Below, one piece after another: positions 6,947-16,039 of a DNA stretch of 64,000 bases (positions are counted from its first letter, which is position 1; every line of letters begins with the position of its first letter). This DNA comes from Henriciella sp. (GTDB taxonomy: Bacteria > Pseudomonadota > Alphaproteobacteria > Caulobacterales > Hyphomonadaceae): assembly GCA_017642885.1 (NCBI GenBank), contig JAEPOM010000016.1:18262-82261 (forward strand), written 5' to 3'. The notes below the pieces were generated by a model that was not told the DNA's origin, ran no database searches, and saw only the letters and a program-made list of their open reading frames with translations. Made by a program: the position numbers and the translations under genes.

Positions 6947-8143
6947 ATGCTCAATGACCAACGGTTCGATGCACCGGTGATACATGTCGTATCCGAAAGC
7001 CCCCGCCTGGAAATGCTCCAGACGCGGCTTCGGCAAGCTGGCCTGCGGCCAGTTCCGGTGCGTGGATCTTACCTTCCACCAGATTCAGCCCCCGCCCTGA
7101 TCGATAATCTGACCCACCGTAGCGAGTTTGACGGATTGGATAATCGACTGATTGTCACCATCGGCAAGCAAGGCCTTTCTACGGTGCATAGCGATATCCA
7201 CCTCGCCGATGTCGCCCAGATCGAATCGTTGCCGGCGCGGCTGGCCATTCGACAGCGCGAAAGTCAGCGTCAGCGCGAAATTCAATTGCGCGCCCGAACA
7301 GCTGAAAAGTTTGGAACCGGCACTGCTTCGGCAACCCCTGTCGGCCGCGCCCGTGTGCTGTGGCTTGGCCAGGACGCCCCGTTTCTGAACGCCATCAAGT
7401 CCAACCTCGCCGAAGCGCAAGTCACGCTCGTTGCCGCCATAAGCCGGTTGACGGCGGAAGACTATCTCGCGAGCGGGCGGTTCCAGACTCTGGTCCTCTG
7501 CCCCGCTAGCGCCAACGACGAAGCGGCGAAACTTCTGACCCGAGTAAAGTCGATGCAAATCGTCACAATCCCGCGCGTGGTATTGCTTCTTCGTCCTGAA
7601 CTGGCTGGCCAAATTTCGAGCGAAGACATGTCCAACGCGGATGAGATTCTGGACCTGAGCTCGAACCTTGAAAGCATCGCCAACAATTTGCACGCCTTGT
7701 CCCATGAAGTATTGGTCGAACGCGATGCACATCAGATACCCGCCGGTATGATTGAAGATCACGCGACGGGATTGGTCTCTCGGGAATATCTTGAATCGCA
7801 TCTCGAAGCCCAAATGGAACAAGCCGATCGTCTGCTCATCCCGCTCACTGTCGTCGCCTTCACGCTGACACCGGAACATGACATTCGCTCGGTTGCGCTG
7901 ACAATCAAGTCGATGCTGCGCGACACAGATCTGGCCGCACGCCTCGATTCCCAGCATGTTTGCATTACATTGCCTGAAACCTCTTATCGAGGGGCGGTCG
8001 TGCTATCGCGCCGTATCGAGGAAGCTGTGGGCGGACGTCTGTCTTGGCGCGCGATTGAGCGACGTCAGTTCCATACGCTGAAAACTCTGATCGGCGGCCT
8101 GACGGCAAAGTCGCCCTTCACGCGGCAGCGAACCGCATCCTAA
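6947..8143 (+). CDS. PopA-like protein: degenerate receiver domains plus degenerate GGDEF domain with intact I-site
   Basis: The 398-residue protein begins with a receiver-like fold (PVIHVVSESPRLEMLQTRL). A second follows at about residues 125-260 (RARVLWLGQDAPFLNA). In its beta-3 strand (LVLCPAS) the phospho-acceptor Asp is missing. Residues about 270-390 form a GGDEF domain (DHATGLVSREYLESHL), but the active-site motif is D-S-Q-H-V (334-338), so cyclase activity is not expected. The inhibitory c-di-GMP-binding motif RxxD is intact (R325-D-T-D328), five residues upstream as in real cyclases. This matches Caulobacter PopA, which binds c-di-GMP and recruits CtrA to the ClpXP protease. Orthology is inferred from architecture. 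It converges on mfd with a 4-bp overlap. Confidence 0.72.
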   Translation: MLNDQRFDAPVIHVVSESPRLEMLQTRLRQAGLRPVPVRGSYLPPDSAPALIDNLTHRSEFDGLDNRLIVTIGKQGLSTVHSDIHLADVAQIESLPARLAIRQRESQRQREIQLRARTAEKFGTGTASATPVGRARVLWLGQDAPFLNAIKSNLAEAQVTLVAAISRLTAEDYLASGRFQTLVLCPASANDEAAKLLTRVKSMQIVTIPRVVLLLRPELAGQISSEDMSNADEILDLSSNLESIANNLHALSHEVLVERDAHQIPAGMIEDHATGLVSREYLESHLEAQMEQADRLLIPLTVVAFTLTPEHDIRSVALTIKSMLRDTDLAARLDSQHVCITLPETSYRGAVVLSRRIEEAVGGRLSWRAIERRQFHTLKTLIGGLTAKSPFTRQRTAS

Positions 8144-11100
8144 GCCGATACCGCCGTTGCGGCTAACTCAGTCAGCAGACCTTTAACAGATAACATTCGC
8201 GCGTCTGCATCGGCAGGCACGCCCATGATGACCAGCTTGCTGTCTGGGCGCAGCTTCATTTTTCCAGGCCGCGACCGGACCAACATCATAAGCTTGGCAG
8301 GGTCCACGGCGGTGTCTTCCCGGAACGTAAGCACGACACCTTTAGGTCCAGCGTCGAGCTTGGAAATGCCAAGCGATTTGCACGTTACTTTGACGGCGGT
8401 GACATCGAGCAGTTGCTGGGTCTCTTTCGGCAAAGGTCCGAAACGGTCGATCAATTCGGCCGCAAAAGCCTCGCGCTCCTGCTCAGTCGCAAGATCGGCA
8501 AGCCGGCGATACAAGCCAAGGCGCACTCCAAGGTCTTCAACATATCCTTCTGGAATAAGAACTGAGAGCCCCAGATTGATCTGCGGCGACCATTCGTCCG
8601 CCACATCATCAACATCGTTCGATCCGGACTGAAGCGCCTTGACCGCGTCTTCTAGCATCTGCTGGTAAAGCTCGACGCCGACTTCGCGAACATGTCCGGA
8701 TTGCTGATCGCCCAAGAGGTTGCCGCCCCCGCGCATGTCCAGGTCATGACTGGCGAGCTGGAATCCAGCGCCAAGGCTGTCGAGCGATTGCAAAACGCGT
8801 AGTCGCCGTTCCGCGGATTGCGAGATCACCCGGTCTGCCGGGGTGGTCAGATAGGCATAAGCGCGCAGTTTTGATCGTCCGACACGGCCGCGAAGCTGGT
8901 AAAGCTGCGCCAGACCAAACCGATCTGCCTTGTGAATGACCAGCGTGTTGGCGCGCGGAATATCAAGACCACTTTCGACAATCGTGGTCGAGAGCAGCAC
9001 GTCATACTCGCCCTCGTAAAACGCCGTCATCAGGTCTTCGAGTTCGCCGGCCGGCATCTGGCCATGGGCCACGCAGAACTTCACTTCCGGGACGTTCGAT
9101 CTGAGGAAGTTCTCCAGGTAATCCAGGTCTGAAATGCGCGGCGCAACATAGTAGCTTTGGCCGCCGCGATACTTTTCACGCAGCAGCGCTTCGCGGACCG
9201 TGACGGTATCGAATTCAGTGACATACGTGCGCACCGCAAGACGGTCGACGGGAGGTGTCGCAATGATAGAAAGATCACGGATCCCCGTGAGCGCCATTTG
9301 CAGCGTGCGGGGGATCGGCGTCGCCGACAAGGTCAGGACGTGCACGTCTGCCTTCAGTTCTTTCAAACGCTCTTTGTGCTTCACCCCAAAACGCTGTTCC
9401 TCATCAACGATGAGCAGACCCAGCCGTTTGAACTCGACATTCTTAGCCAGCAACGCGTGAGTGCCGATGACGACATCAACCGTCCCGTTCGTCATACCCG
9501 CTTTCGTTTCATTCGCCTCTTTTGCTGACACGAAACGCGACAGCGGACGGACATTGAGCGGCCAACCTGCGAACCGTGCTGCGAACGTATTATAGTGCTG
9601 CCGGGCCAACAGCGTTGTCGGCGCGATGATCGCCACTTGTTGCCCAGCCATTGCGGCGACAAAAGCCGCACGCAGCGCAACTTCGGTTTTGCCAAATCCG
9701 ACATCACCGCAAACCAGGCGGTCCATTGGCTTTCCGGATGACAAGTCCGACAATGCATCTTCGATGGCGTTCAACTGGTCATCGGTCTCTTCATATGGGA
9801 AGCGCGCCGCGAACTCTTCGTACAAGCCATCTCCGGTTACGACGGAATCGGCTTTCTTCATCTCGCGGGCCGCCGCGATAGCCATGAGCTCGGCCGCCAT
9901 TTCGAGGATTTTCTTCTTGGCTTTCGCCTTGCGGGTCTGCCAGCCAGCACCGCCGAGCGCGTCAATCGCGCTCTCGGCATCTTCGCTGCCATACCGACTG
10001 ATCAGATCGATATTCTCAACCGGCAGGAAAACCTTGTCGCCTTTGCTATAGCCAAGCTCCAGGCAATCATGCGCCGCCCCTGCCAGGTCGAGCGTTTTCA
10101 GCCCGACATAGCGCCCGACGCCGTGGTCAACGTGAACCACCAAATCACCGGGGTTGAGACTTCCCGCCTCTGCTATGAAGTTCGCAGCCTTGCGCTTGCG
10201 GCGCGGAGCCGCGAGGCGGTCTCCCAGAATATCCGGCTCGCCAATGATAACGAGGTCATCGGTCTCAAAGCCACTCTCCAGCGGCAGCTCACAGATTGCG
10301 ATCTCGGCCTGTTTCGCAGCTTCGAGCGAGTAAATTCGCGTCGCATCGGGAAGGCCGTGATCTTCCAGAACCCCTTCGAGGCGACTGGCTGAGCCTTCCG
10401 TCCAGGCGCCGAAGATGATGGTTTTTCCAGCATCATGTTTGCCCTTTGCGTGGGCGGCGGCAACTTCGAAAATATTGACCTCAGGCTGGGCACGCTCTGG
10501 CGCAAAGTCACGCCCCTGCGCGCCGCCAAGGTCCAAGCCCCCTTCCCCAGAACCGCTATGGAACCGAGCGACGCCGCGTGTTTGCAACGCCTCAGTCAGC
10601 TCTTTCTCCGTCAGATAGAGATGGTCGGGCGGCAATACCCGGGCTTGGCGCTCTTCACCCGCCGCTTCGAGCCTCGCTTCATAATAATCCTTGGCCTGCG
10701 CCAAGCGTTCACCCGCCGCCTCTGCGGACAAAGCGCCAAGCCCGATCAGGACCCCAGGGCCAAGATAGTCGAACAGCGTTTGCAAGCGGTCATGAAACAG
10801 CGACAACCAGCTTTCGATACCGCCGCGGCGGATCTCCGCTCGGGCGGCCTCATACATCGGGTCACCGACGGGCGATCCCAGCGCTTCCAGATAGCGCGTC
10901 CGGAACAATCCAAGCGTTTGCTCATTGAACAAAACTTCCGAAACCGGAGCGAGCGCGACACGGTTCAGGACGCGGGTCGAGATCTGTGTTTCCGGATCGA
11001 ACGCCTTGATCGTCTCGATTTCATCGCCGAACAGGTCGAGGCGAACTGGCTCGTCACCGATTGGCGGATATATGTCCACCTTGCCGCCTCGGATCGAATA

Positions 11101-11589
11101 CTCGCCTTTCTCCGATACGGACGCAACGCGAATGTATCCATTGATCGCGAGATATGAGGACAGCTCATCCTGCTGTATTCTGCCGCCTGTATATACGGAG
11201 AGCGAGCTGGCGCGCATCGTCTCAATTGGCGGCACCCGCTGGACCAAAGAGCTCGCCGTCGTGATGACGAGGCACGGTTCTGCATTTGCCGCACGCTGAG
11301 CAAGAAACGCCAATCCCGCACATCGCGCAGCAGCGACGGCGGGCGATGGACTAACCCGGTCATAAGGTAGAACGTCCCATCCCGGCAGGCGCACAATCTC
11401 GAGCGAGGGGCGGTAGAACTGCGCCAATTTGAACGCCGTCGCCGCCTGCTTGTCATCCCGCGCGACATACAGAGCTGCAGAGCCGCGCTCGTCCAACGCC
11501 TCAATCAGGCGCAACACGTCAAGCCCGAACGGCGCTCCATAAACGGAAGCCGGGCTGGAGAGATTAGACAGCATCGAGACCGGGCTCAT
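8140..11589 (-). CDS. mfd: Transcription-repair coupling factor Mfd
   Basis: At 1149 aa this is full length. It has the UvrB-homology domains at the N-terminus (VARLPGWDVLPYDRVSPSP-like segment, then IRGGKVDIYPP), an RNA-polymerase-interacting domain (LNPGDLVVHVDHGVGRYVGL) and the RecG-like translocase with Walker A CGDVGFGKTEVA, the DEEQRFGVKHKE box and ESGLDIPRANT. A C-terminal TRCF domain closes the protein. Mfd displaces RNA polymerase stalled at lesions and recruits UvrA for nucleotide excision repair. It is divergent from dnaB and shares a 4-bp convergent overlap with the PopA-like gene. Confidence 0.98.
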   Translation of the reverse strand: MSPVSMLSNLSSPASVYGAPFGLDVLRLIEALDERGSAALYVARDDKQAATAFKLAQFYRPSLEIVRLPGWDVLPYDRVSPSPAVAAARCAGLAFLAQRAANAEPCLVITTASSLVQRVPPIETMRASSLSVYTGGRIQQDELSSYLAINGYIRVASVSEKGEYSIRGGKVDIYPPIGDEPVRLDLFGDEIETIKAFDPETQISTRVLNRVALAPVSEVLFNEQTLGLFRTRYLEALGSPVGDPMYEAARAEIRRGGIESWLSLFHDRLQTLFDYLGPGVLIGLGALSAEAAGERLAQAKDYYEARLEAAGEERQARVLPPDHLYLTEKELTEALQTRGVARFHSGSGEGGLDLGGAQGRDFAPERAQPEVNIFEVAAAHAKGKHDAGKTIIFGAWTEGSASRLEGVLEDHGLPDATRIYSLEAAKQAEIAICELPLESGFETDDLVIIGEPDILGDRLAAPRRKRKAANFIAEAGSLNPGDLVVHVDHGVGRYVGLKTLDLAGAAHDCLELGYSKGDKVFLPVENIDLISRYGSEDAESAIDALGGAGWQTRKAKAKKKILEMAAELMAIAAAREMKKADSVVTGDGLYEEFAARFPYEETDDQLNAIEDALSDLSSGKPMDRLVCGDVGFGKTEVALRAAFVAAMAGQQVAIIAPTTLLARQHYNTFAARFAGWPLNVRPLSRFVSAKEANETKAGMTNGTVDVVIGTHALLAKNVEFKRLGLLIVDEEQRFGVKHKERLKELKADVHVLTLSATPIPRTLQMALTGIRDLSIIATPPVDRLAVRTYVTEFDTVTVREALLREKYRGGQSYYVAPRISDLDYLENFLRSNVPEVKFCVAHGQMPAGELEDLMTAFYEGEYDVLLSTTIVESGLDIPRANTLVIHKADRFGLAQLYQLRGRVGRSKLRAYAYLTTPADRVISQSAERRLRVLQSLDSLGAGFQLASHDLDMRGGGNLLGDQQSGHVREVGVELYQQMLEDAVKALQSGSNDVDDVADEWSPQINLGLSVLIPEGYVEDLGVRLGLYRRLADLATEQEREAFAAELIDRFGPLPKETQQLLDVTAVKVTCKSLGISKLDAGPKGVVLTFREDTAVDPAKLMMLVRSRPGKMKLRPDSKLVIMGVPADADARMLSVKGLLTELAATAVSA

Positions 11590-11719
11590 GAAGAAAGCTC
11601 TCCGCGGAGTTTTGGTGAATCAAATCAGAGCGAAGGGCGCTACATAGCGTATAGAATCAGAAACGCCACCCGATGCGTTGCAGCCACCATTTCCGTGCAA
11701 TAATGCAGGCGTGGTCAAC

Positions 11720-11728
11720 TGTGGATAA
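11720..11728 (-). promoter_or_regulatory. Consensus DnaA box upstream of dnaB
   Basis: TGTGGATAA on the plus strand is the reverse complement of the consensus DnaA box TTATCCACA. It lies in the 211-bp mfd-dnaB divergent spacer, 73 bp before the dnaB start. A single perfect box suggests control of one or both genes by DnaA. It is not an origin: no cluster of boxes or AT-rich unwinding element is present. Confidence 0.6.
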
Positions 11729-11800
11729 GTTGCATGAAGTCCGTGGGTTTCCTGCATCCGGGGGATGATCAAAACTCATAACTATGGTTAACACTTGCGC

Positions 11801-13303
11801 ATGAGCACTGCTATCTCACCCCTTCCGGAATCGGATGAACCTGGACGCGAACTGCCGCACAATTTGTCTGCAGAGGCCGCCGTCATCGGGTCGATCCTGT
11901 ATGATAATAACGCGTTTCAGCGCGTCTCTGACTTTCTACGTCCGGGTGATTTTTACGCACCCGCACATCAGGAGATCTTTGAAGCCTGCATGATGCTCAT
12001 TCAAAATGGTCGCGTGGCGGATGGTGTCACCTTGCGCGAACAGTTTGAGAAGGATGAGCGGCTGACTCAGATCGGCGGCGCGCAATACCTCGCTGACCTG
12101 CTCGACAGCGCTGCGTTCGGACCAGAGGTCCAGGACTATGCGCGCATTATCCGCGACCTCGCGATGCGCCGGGAGCTCATCGATATTGGCGCCGGAGTTC
12201 AGTCGCGTGCGCAGCATCACGACCGAGAAGTTGATGGCACGCAACAGATTGAGCTGGCCGAGCGCGAGCTATTCTCCCTGGCCGAACGTGGATCCACCGG
12301 ACGCGGCTTCTCCACCTTCTCGGAAGCACTAACCGAGTCCCTGCAAATGGCGGAAGCCGCCTTCAAGCGTGAGGGCAAGATTGCAGGCATTGCGACGCTT
12401 CTGGACGATCTCGATCACAAGATGGGCGGGCTGCATAAATCCGATCTGATCATCCTCGCAGGTCGTCCCTCGATGGGTAAGACGTCGCTGGTCACCAATA
12501 TCGCTTACAATGTCGCTGCAAGTTATCGCGGTGAGAAACAAGAAGACGGTTCGACCAAGACCATGGATGGCGGCAAGGTCGCTTTCTTCTCTCTGGAAAT
12601 GTCATCAGAGCAGCTCGCAACTCGGATTTTGGCTGAGCGCACCAGCATCAACGCACACAAGATCAGACAGGGCGATCTCGATAAGAACGATTTCGAAACC
12701 CTGCGCGAAGCGACCGAAGAACTGCAAAACCTGCCGCTCTATATCGATGACCAGGGCGGCATCTCGGTCAGCCAACTAGCCGCCCGCGCGCGCCGTCTGC
12801 AGCGCGCACAAGGGATAGACCTGATCGTTATCGACTACCTTCAGCTGCTCACTGGCACGTCCGGTAAGTCAGATGTGAACCGGGTCCAGGAAATCACCCA
12901 GATCACAACGACGCTGAAGGCGCTTGCTAAAGAACTCCACGTCCCTGTGATCGCGCTGTCCCAGCTGTCGCGTCAGGTCGAACAGCGTGACGATAAACGC
13001 CCACAACTCTCTGACTTGCGTGAATCTGGTTCGATCGAGCAAGACGCTGACGTGGTGATGTTTGTCTATCGCGAGAGCTACTATCTCGAGCGAACTGAAC
13101 CGCAGGCAGATGGCGGCGATCCGGCGGCGGCTGATAAGTGGGCCTCCTGGCGACAACGCATGGACGAGGTATACGGAACTGCAGAAGTCATTCTCGGCAA
13201 ACAGCGCCACGGTCCTATCGGCAAAGTGGTTCTCACGTTCGACGCCAATGTGACGCGTTTCGGCAACCTCGCACGACCATCGCAGAGTGCATTTGAGGAA
13301 TAG
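11801..13303 (+). CDS. dnaB: Replicative DNA helicase DnaB
   Basis: The 500-residue protein has the DnaB N-terminal domain (LPHNLSAEAAVIGSILYD) and the RecA-fold helicase domain. That domain carries Walker A GRPSMGKTSLV, KVAFFSLEMSSEQLA, Walker B DLIVIDYLQLL, and the sensor/arginine region ALSQLSRQVEQRDDKRPQLSDLRESGSIEQDADVV. It is the hexameric helicase that unwinds the replication fork. The frame allows a TTG two codons earlier (11795), but ATG at 11801 is the usual start. There is little Shine-Dalgarno sequence. A GTTAAC motif (11788-11793) and a DnaA box lie just upstream. Confidence 0.98.
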   Translation: MSTAISPLPESDEPGRELPHNLSAEAAVIGSILYDNNAFQRVSDFLRPGDFYAPAHQEIFEACMMLIQNGRVADGVTLREQFEKDERLTQIGGAQYLADLLDSAAFGPEVQDYARIIRDLAMRRELIDIGAGVQSRAQHHDREVDGTQQIELAERELFSLAERGSTGRGFSTFSEALTESLQMAEAAFKREGKIAGIATLLDDLDHKMGGLHKSDLIILAGRPSMGKTSLVTNIAYNVAASYRGEKQEDGSTKTMDGGKVAFFSLEMSSEQLATRILAERTSINAHKIRQGDLDKNDFETLREATEELQNLPLYIDDQGGISVSQLAARARRLQRAQGIDLIVIDYLQLLTGTSGKSDVNRVQEITQITTTLKALAKELHVPVIALSQLSRQVEQRDDKRPQLSDLRESGSIEQDADVVMFVYRESYYLERTEPQADGGDPAAADKWASWRQRMDEVYGTAEVILGKQRHGPIGKVVLTFDANVTRFGNLARPSQSAFEE

Positions 13304-13341
13304 GCCTTACATCTGCCGCAAAGCGCTGTAATCCGGCGCGT

Positions 13342-14418
13342 ATGAGCCTGAGACCACGCGCCCATATCCATCTGTCCAATATCGCCGACAATTGGCGCAC
13401 GGTTAGCGCTGCGCAAGTGGGCGGCGTAACGGCTGCGGTCATCAAGGCGGACGCCTATGGACATGGCTTGCCGCACGTTGCGGCGACCTTGCATGATGCA
13501 GGGTGCGACCACTTTTTCGTCGCCCACATTCATGAAGCAGAAGTGACGCGCGCGACACTGGGCAGCCATCCGAATATTTATGTCCTGAACGGTCCCTCCC
13601 CGGATGAAGAAGCGCTTTACCGCGAGAACGCGCTCATCCCGGTGATCAATTCCAGTTTTCAGTTCCGGACAATGGCGGACTGGCTGGTCGACGGCGTGAA
13701 GATGCCTCGCGGTTACGTCCTGCACTTTGACACCGGCATGAACCGGCTGGGTCTGCCGCCAAAGGACGCCCACGATCTCGCAGCGGCGAGTGAAGCCCAG
13801 GACCCCGTTTTGATCATCTCGCATCTGGCTTGTTCTGAAGATGCGAGCGCGATGATGAACGCGCATCAACTTGAGGCGCTCAAGACACTCTCCAATGCAT
13901 TTCCGGATGTACCGCTCAGCCTCAGCAATTCTGGCGGCGTCTGGCTGGGCGCCGACTATCACCAGACGCTGACCCGGCCTGGTATTGCACTCTATGGCGG
14001 CGGGCATCCGCCAGAAGGCCTAATTCTTAAGCCCGGACTGACTCTCGAAGCCCCAATTCTTCAGGTTCGCCAGCTCGAAGCCGGAGACACGGTTGGCTAT
14101 GGCGCCACATGGCGGGCGACCGAGCCCACATTAGTTGCAACGCTGGCAATCGGCTATGGTGACGGGTTTCCGCGGTCTGCCTCAAACAAGAGCTTTGCGA
14201 TCCTGGGCAAGAAGCGTTGTCCGATTATCGGGCGTGTCTCGATGGATTTGATTACTGTTGACGTCACAAATGCCGCGGACCTTGCACGTCCCGGTGTTTA
14301 TGCCCAATTGATCGGGCCTGACGCTCCTTTAGAAGAACAAGCCGCCCTGGCGGGCACCATTGGTTACGAACTCACCACAGGACTGACGCCTCGTGTCAAA
14401 CGCATCTACGAAAGCTAA
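13342..14418 (+). CDS. alr: Alanine racemase
   Basis: This 358-residue PLP enzyme converts L- to D-alanine for peptidoglycan. The PLP lysine is K35 in AVIKADAYGHG. The TIM-barrel motifs HFDTGMNRLG and LSNSGG, and the C-terminal domain with VGYGATWRA, IGYGDGFPR and GRVSMDLITVDVT, are all present. The gene starts 38 bp after dnaB, a common arrangement in alphaproteobacteria, and its last 26 bp overlap the start of the mlaE-like permease gene, indicating translational coupling. Confidence 0.96.
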   Translation: MSLRPRAHIHLSNIADNWRTVSAAQVGGVTAAVIKADAYGHGLPHVAATLHDAGCDHFFVAHIHEAEVTRATLGSHPNIYVLNGPSPDEEALYRENALIPVINSSFQFRTMADWLVDGVKMPRGYVLHFDTGMNRLGLPPKDAHDLAAASEAQDPVLIISHLACSEDASAMMNAHQLEALKTLSNAFPDVPLSLSNSGGVWLGADYHQTLTRPGIALYGGGHPPEGLILKPGLTLEAPILQVRQLEAGDTVGYGATWRATEPTLVATLAIGYGDGFPRSASNKSFAILGKKRCPIIGRVSMDLITVDVTNAADLARPGVYAQLIGPDAPLEEQAALAGTIGYELTTGLTPRVKRIYES

Positions 14419-15208
14419 ATCGGGTTTCCCCAATCCGCTCCAATGGCTCGGCGGCGCAACGCTGGCCATGCTGGGCGAGATGGGTCGTCTCTCGATTTTC
14501 ACCGCGAAAACCATGGGTGCGAGCTTTAGCCCGCGTTGGTACCCGTCTCAGATCATCCGGCAAATGATCGCGATTGGTTTCTACAGCCTGCCTGTGGTCG
14601 GTCTATCCGCGATCTTTATCGGCGCTGCGCTTGCTCTGAACATCTATTCTGGCGGCAGCCGGTTTGGCGCGGAGCAATTCGTTCCGAACATTGTCGTCCT
14701 CGGCATCACCCGCGAGCTCGGCGTCACGATTACCGGCTTGATGCTGGCCGGGCGTGTCTCTGCCGGAATCGCGGCGGAGATTGGCGCCATGCGCGTCACC
14801 GAACAGATCGACGCGCTGAAGACGCTGAGCGCCAATCCATTTCGTTATCTGTACGCGCCGCGCTTTCTGGCCGGGATCCTAACCCTGCCCATTCTGGTCC
14901 TGATTGCCGACGTCATCGGGGTCATGGGCGGCTGGGCCGTCAGTACGTTAGGGCTCGGCTTCGACTCAACCACTTATTTGCGCAACACAATCGATTTCCT
15001 GACCTGGCAGGACGTGACAGTCGGCCTGATCAAGGCGGTAGTCTTCGGCGGCGTGATCGCGATCCTCGGCTGTTATCACGGAGACAAGTCCACGGCTGGC
15101 GCGACAGGCGTTGGTCGCGCTGCGACCTTTGCGATGGTCGGCGCTGCGGTCCTGATCCTTGCGTTCAACTACCTCATCTCAACCGTCCTGGTGGATTTCG
15201 GATCATGA
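14393..15208 (+). CDS. mlaE: MlaE family ABC transporter permease
   Basis: The 271-residue inner-membrane permease has an N-terminal amphipathic stretch, then five or six hydrophobic segments, with family motifs FIGAALALN, TRELGVTITGLMLAGRVSAGIAAEIGAMRVTEQIDAL (quoted in pieces) and YHGDKSTAGATGVGRA near the C-terminus. With its ATPase it forms the core of a Mla-type system moving phospholipids between the inner and outer membranes. Translation starts at GTG 14393, inside alr. The stop overlaps the ATPase start (ATGA at 15205-15208). No MCE-domain substrate-binding gene or other mla genes follow, so these must lie elsewhere. Confidence 0.93.
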   Translation: MSNASTKAKSGFPNPLQWLGGATLAMLGEMGRLSIFTAKTMGASFSPRWYPSQIIRQMIAIGFYSLPVVGLSAIFIGAALALNIYSGGSRFGAEQFVPNIVVLGITRELGVTITGLMLAGRVSAGIAAEIGAMRVTEQIDALKTLSANPFRYLYAPRFLAGILTLPILVLIADVIGVMGGWAVSTLGLGFDSTTYLRNTIDFLTWQDVTVGLIKAVVFGGVIAILGCYHGDKSTAGATGVGRAATFAMVGAAVLILAFNYLISTVLVDFGS

Positions 15209-15972
15209 GCACGAAACCTCTTCTCGAACTGAAGGACGTGCATAAGTCCTTTGGCCCCAAACAAGTCCTGAAGGGCGTGGATATCGACGTCGCTCCGGGC
15301 AAATCCCTGGTTGTGCTGGGAGGCTCAGGTTCGGGCAAATCGGTCATGCTCAAGAATGCGCTTGGCCTGATGACGCCAAACCAGGGGAAAATCCTGTTCG
15401 ATGGTGAAGACGTCACTCATGATCAGGGCAAAACCCGTGAGGCGATGCGCGCGCGCATCGGCATGTTGTTCCAGTCAGCGGCTTTGTTCGACAGCCTGAC
15501 CGTGTGGGAGAACATAGCCTTCAGACTGCTAAATGCGGACGGCATGAAGCGCAAAGAAGCCAAGGAACGCGCCATCGAAACACTGAAGCAGGTTCGCCTC
15601 GGATCCGACGTCGCTGATCTCACCCCAGCCGAAATCTCAGGCGGCATGCAAAAGCGGGTTGGCCTCGCTCGCGCTATCGCCTCGCGCCCGGAACTGATTT
15701 TCTTTGACGAGCCAACCACCGGCCTCGACCCAATAACCGCGGACGCCATCAACGACCTGATCGTTGAGCAAACCAAAGCCCTCGGCGCTGCAGCGATATC
15801 GATCACCCATGATATGGCGAGCGCGCGCAAGATTGCCGATGAGATCGCCATGCTGTTCGAGGGCAAGATCATCTGGCGCGGCCCGGCAAGCATGATTGAC
15901 GACAGCGGCAACGCTCATGTCGATCAATTCGTGCACGGACGCGCAGACGGCCCGATCCAACCCGCACTATAG
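15205..15972 (+). CDS. mlaF: MlaF-type ABC transporter ATP-binding protein
   Basis: This is the 255-residue ATPase of the MlaE permease. Walker A GGSGSGKS is at residues 39-46, the Q-loop in GMLFQSAALFDSLTV, the signature EISGGMQKR, Walker B LIFFDEPTTGLDP and the switch His in ISITHDMASA. The first methionine is placed at 15205, where ATGA overlaps the permease stop; the open frame extends far upstream but only as a shadow of mlaE. The DEPTTGLDPIT motif and its adjacency to the permease mark the Mla subfamily of lipid exporters/importers. Confidence 0.95.
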   Translation: MSTKPLLELKDVHKSFGPKQVLKGVDIDVAPGKSLVVLGGSGSGKSVMLKNALGLMTPNQGKILFDGEDVTHDQGKTREAMRARIGMLFQSAALFDSLTVWENIAFRLLNADGMKRKEAKERAIETLKQVRLGSDVADLTPAEISGGMQKRVGLARAIASRPELIFFDEPTTGLDPITADAINDLIVEQTKALGAAAISITHDMASARKIADEIAMLFEGKIIWRGPASMIDDSGNAHVDQFVHGRADGPIQPAL

Positions 15973-16039
15973 CTACCGGCTTACCCTCTGACACAGCTTC
16001 GGCTAAGCTGACCCTCGAGAGATCTGAGGGGATTGGGCA

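Noticed and set aside
11701..11800. Replication origin next to dnaB
   Set aside because: Only one DnaA box and no AT-rich unwinding region or box cluster.
14536..15204. Long upstream extension of the mlaF frame
   Set aside because: It is Arg- and Cys-rich out-of-frame reading of mlaE. The ATG at 15205 gives a complete ABC ATPase.
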